From positions 1 to 31,028 of the forward strand of contig DATKZY010000103.1 in NCBI GenBank assembly GCA_035527715.1: a stretch of 31,028 nt of DNA, read 5' to 3'. The translations under genes and the position numbers were made by a program. This DNA is from DSUN01 sp035527715 (GTDB lineage Bacteria; Planctomycetota; PUPC01; DSUN01). The notes under the pieces were generated by a model, which had not been told where the DNA came from, made no database searches, and saw nothing but the letters and a program-made list of their open reading frames with translations. This document shows positions 30,561 through 31,028 of this stretch, one piece after another. How positions within the stretch are numbered: the stretch's first letter is position 1; each line of letters starts with the position of its first letter.

Positions 30561-31028
30561 AGCTGACAGTCCCCAAGCGCATCGGCATCCACACCCTCCT
30601 CATCGTGGGCTCGTGCCTCTTCATCTTCCCCTTCATCTGGCTCGTCACGACCTCGCTCAAGCCGGTCGAGCAGATCATGAAGATGCCGCCCGACTGGCTG
30701 CCCCGCGCCTACTACGCCCCCGTCGAGGGCCAGCGCCTCAAGGTGGTCAAGGAACGCGAGATTGGCGAGCCGTCGCTCATCGTCCGCTACACTGTGGGCG
30801 GGACGTCCCCGTCCCGGGTCCTTCTGCCCGCCGCGAAGTACGCCGACGGCAAGGCGGAAATCGAGGTCCGCGTCGCCGACCGCACGGAGGTCGTTCGCGT
30901 CCCCGCCACCGTCGAGAAGCAGGTGCCGAAGGGCTGGTGGCTCGTGCGGGAAAAAATCGAGCGCCTGCCCCAGGACCCCGGCCCCGCCGCCCGCTGGGAC
31001 TGCGCGGCCCCCGACCAGGTCCAGGAGA
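30557..31028 (+). CDS. Carbohydrate ABC transporter permease (MalG type), 3' end cut by window edge
   Basis: 157 codons are present and the frame is open at the window end. It begins MKLTVPKRIGIHTLLIVGSC with a first membrane helix, LFIFPFIWLVTTSLKP, and then VEQIMKMPPDWLP, the typical MalG N-terminal pattern. In ordinary MalG proteins the next residues lead straight to the second helix through a short LENY-type segment. Here at least 100 further soluble, strand-like residues follow (for example EPSLIVRYTVGG, AEIEVRVADRTEVV, KGWWLVREKIE) without a second helix before the window ends. This indicates an extracytoplasmic insert of unknown role. Start overlap with the previous gene (ATGA) supports co-translation of the permease pair. 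Confidence 0.8.
   Translation, partial: MKLTVPKRIGIHTLLIVGSCLFIFPFIWLVTTSLKPVEQIMKMPPDWLPRAYYAPVEGQRLKVVKEREIGEPSLIVRYTVGGTSPSRVLLPAAKYADGKAEIEVRVADRTEVVRVPATVEKQVPKGWWLVREKIERLPQDPGPAARWDCAAPDQVQE

Noticed and set aside
1..31028. tRNA, rRNA or insertion-sequence genes
   Set aside because: No cloverleaf-like sequence, conserved rRNA stretch or transposase motif was recognised on either strand.

Overview
The window is a very GC-rich (about two thirds GC by eye) bacterial chromosome segment. Its gene content is typical of Planctomycetota: a secreted HzsA-related di-haem protein, a TAT-exported Gfo/Idh/MocA oxidoreductase, SUMF1-type lipoproteins, several PD40/TolB-like and PQQ-like propellers, and expanded families of large secreted proteins without a known role. 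The phylum is inferred from this content, because no rRNA or other marker gene is present. A related deep PVC-group lineage is possible. No tRNA, rRNA, transposase or CRISPR array was seen.

Layout. Positions 1-4707 (+) hold a PQQ-like propeller (cut by the window edge) and the HzsA-related protein. Positions 4735-7406 (-) hold a Gfo/Idh/MocA protein followed by a BNR/sialidase-fold protein. A compact divergent promoter with a perfect inverted repeat (7459-7508) separates them from a long + strand run to 20751. That run comprises a TolB-like protein, an ORF joining SUMF1 and histone-deacetylase-like domains, an AlgI-like MBOAT with an SGNH partner, a second TolB-like protein, three tandem paralogues of an unrecognised secreted family, and a second SUMF1 lipoprotein. 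Most spacings are short or overlapping (ATGA, TAATG).

Positions 21034-29505 are all on the - strand. In transcription order they are an Rrf2-type regulator with three possible Fe-S cysteines, a radical SAM protein, a 51-residue stand-alone zinc ribbon made by a tandem duplication, two more radical SAM paralogues, and an LRR-Roc-COR-TIR protein with its own promoter. The rrf2 promoter and the radical SAM operon promoter share an inverted-repeat motif (CGAC-N7-GTCG with matching flanks). This suggests that the regulator controls the radical SAM operon. I consider this the best candidate for an undescribed system. Positions 29637-31028 (+) start a sugar-type ABC permease pair. The first gene probably has a leaderless mRNA, and the second carries a large insertion after its first membrane helix.

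A second theme is a set of short-period repeats (units of 7, 8 or 10 bases) and imperfect palindromes at gene junctions. Several run into coding sequence. One supplies the hydrophobic core of a signal peptide, one lies in the first codons of a lipoprotein gene in a form prone to slippage, and one palindrome bridges the SUMF1 and deacetylase halves of a single ORF. All functional statements come from reading translations and motifs by eye. No database search was run.
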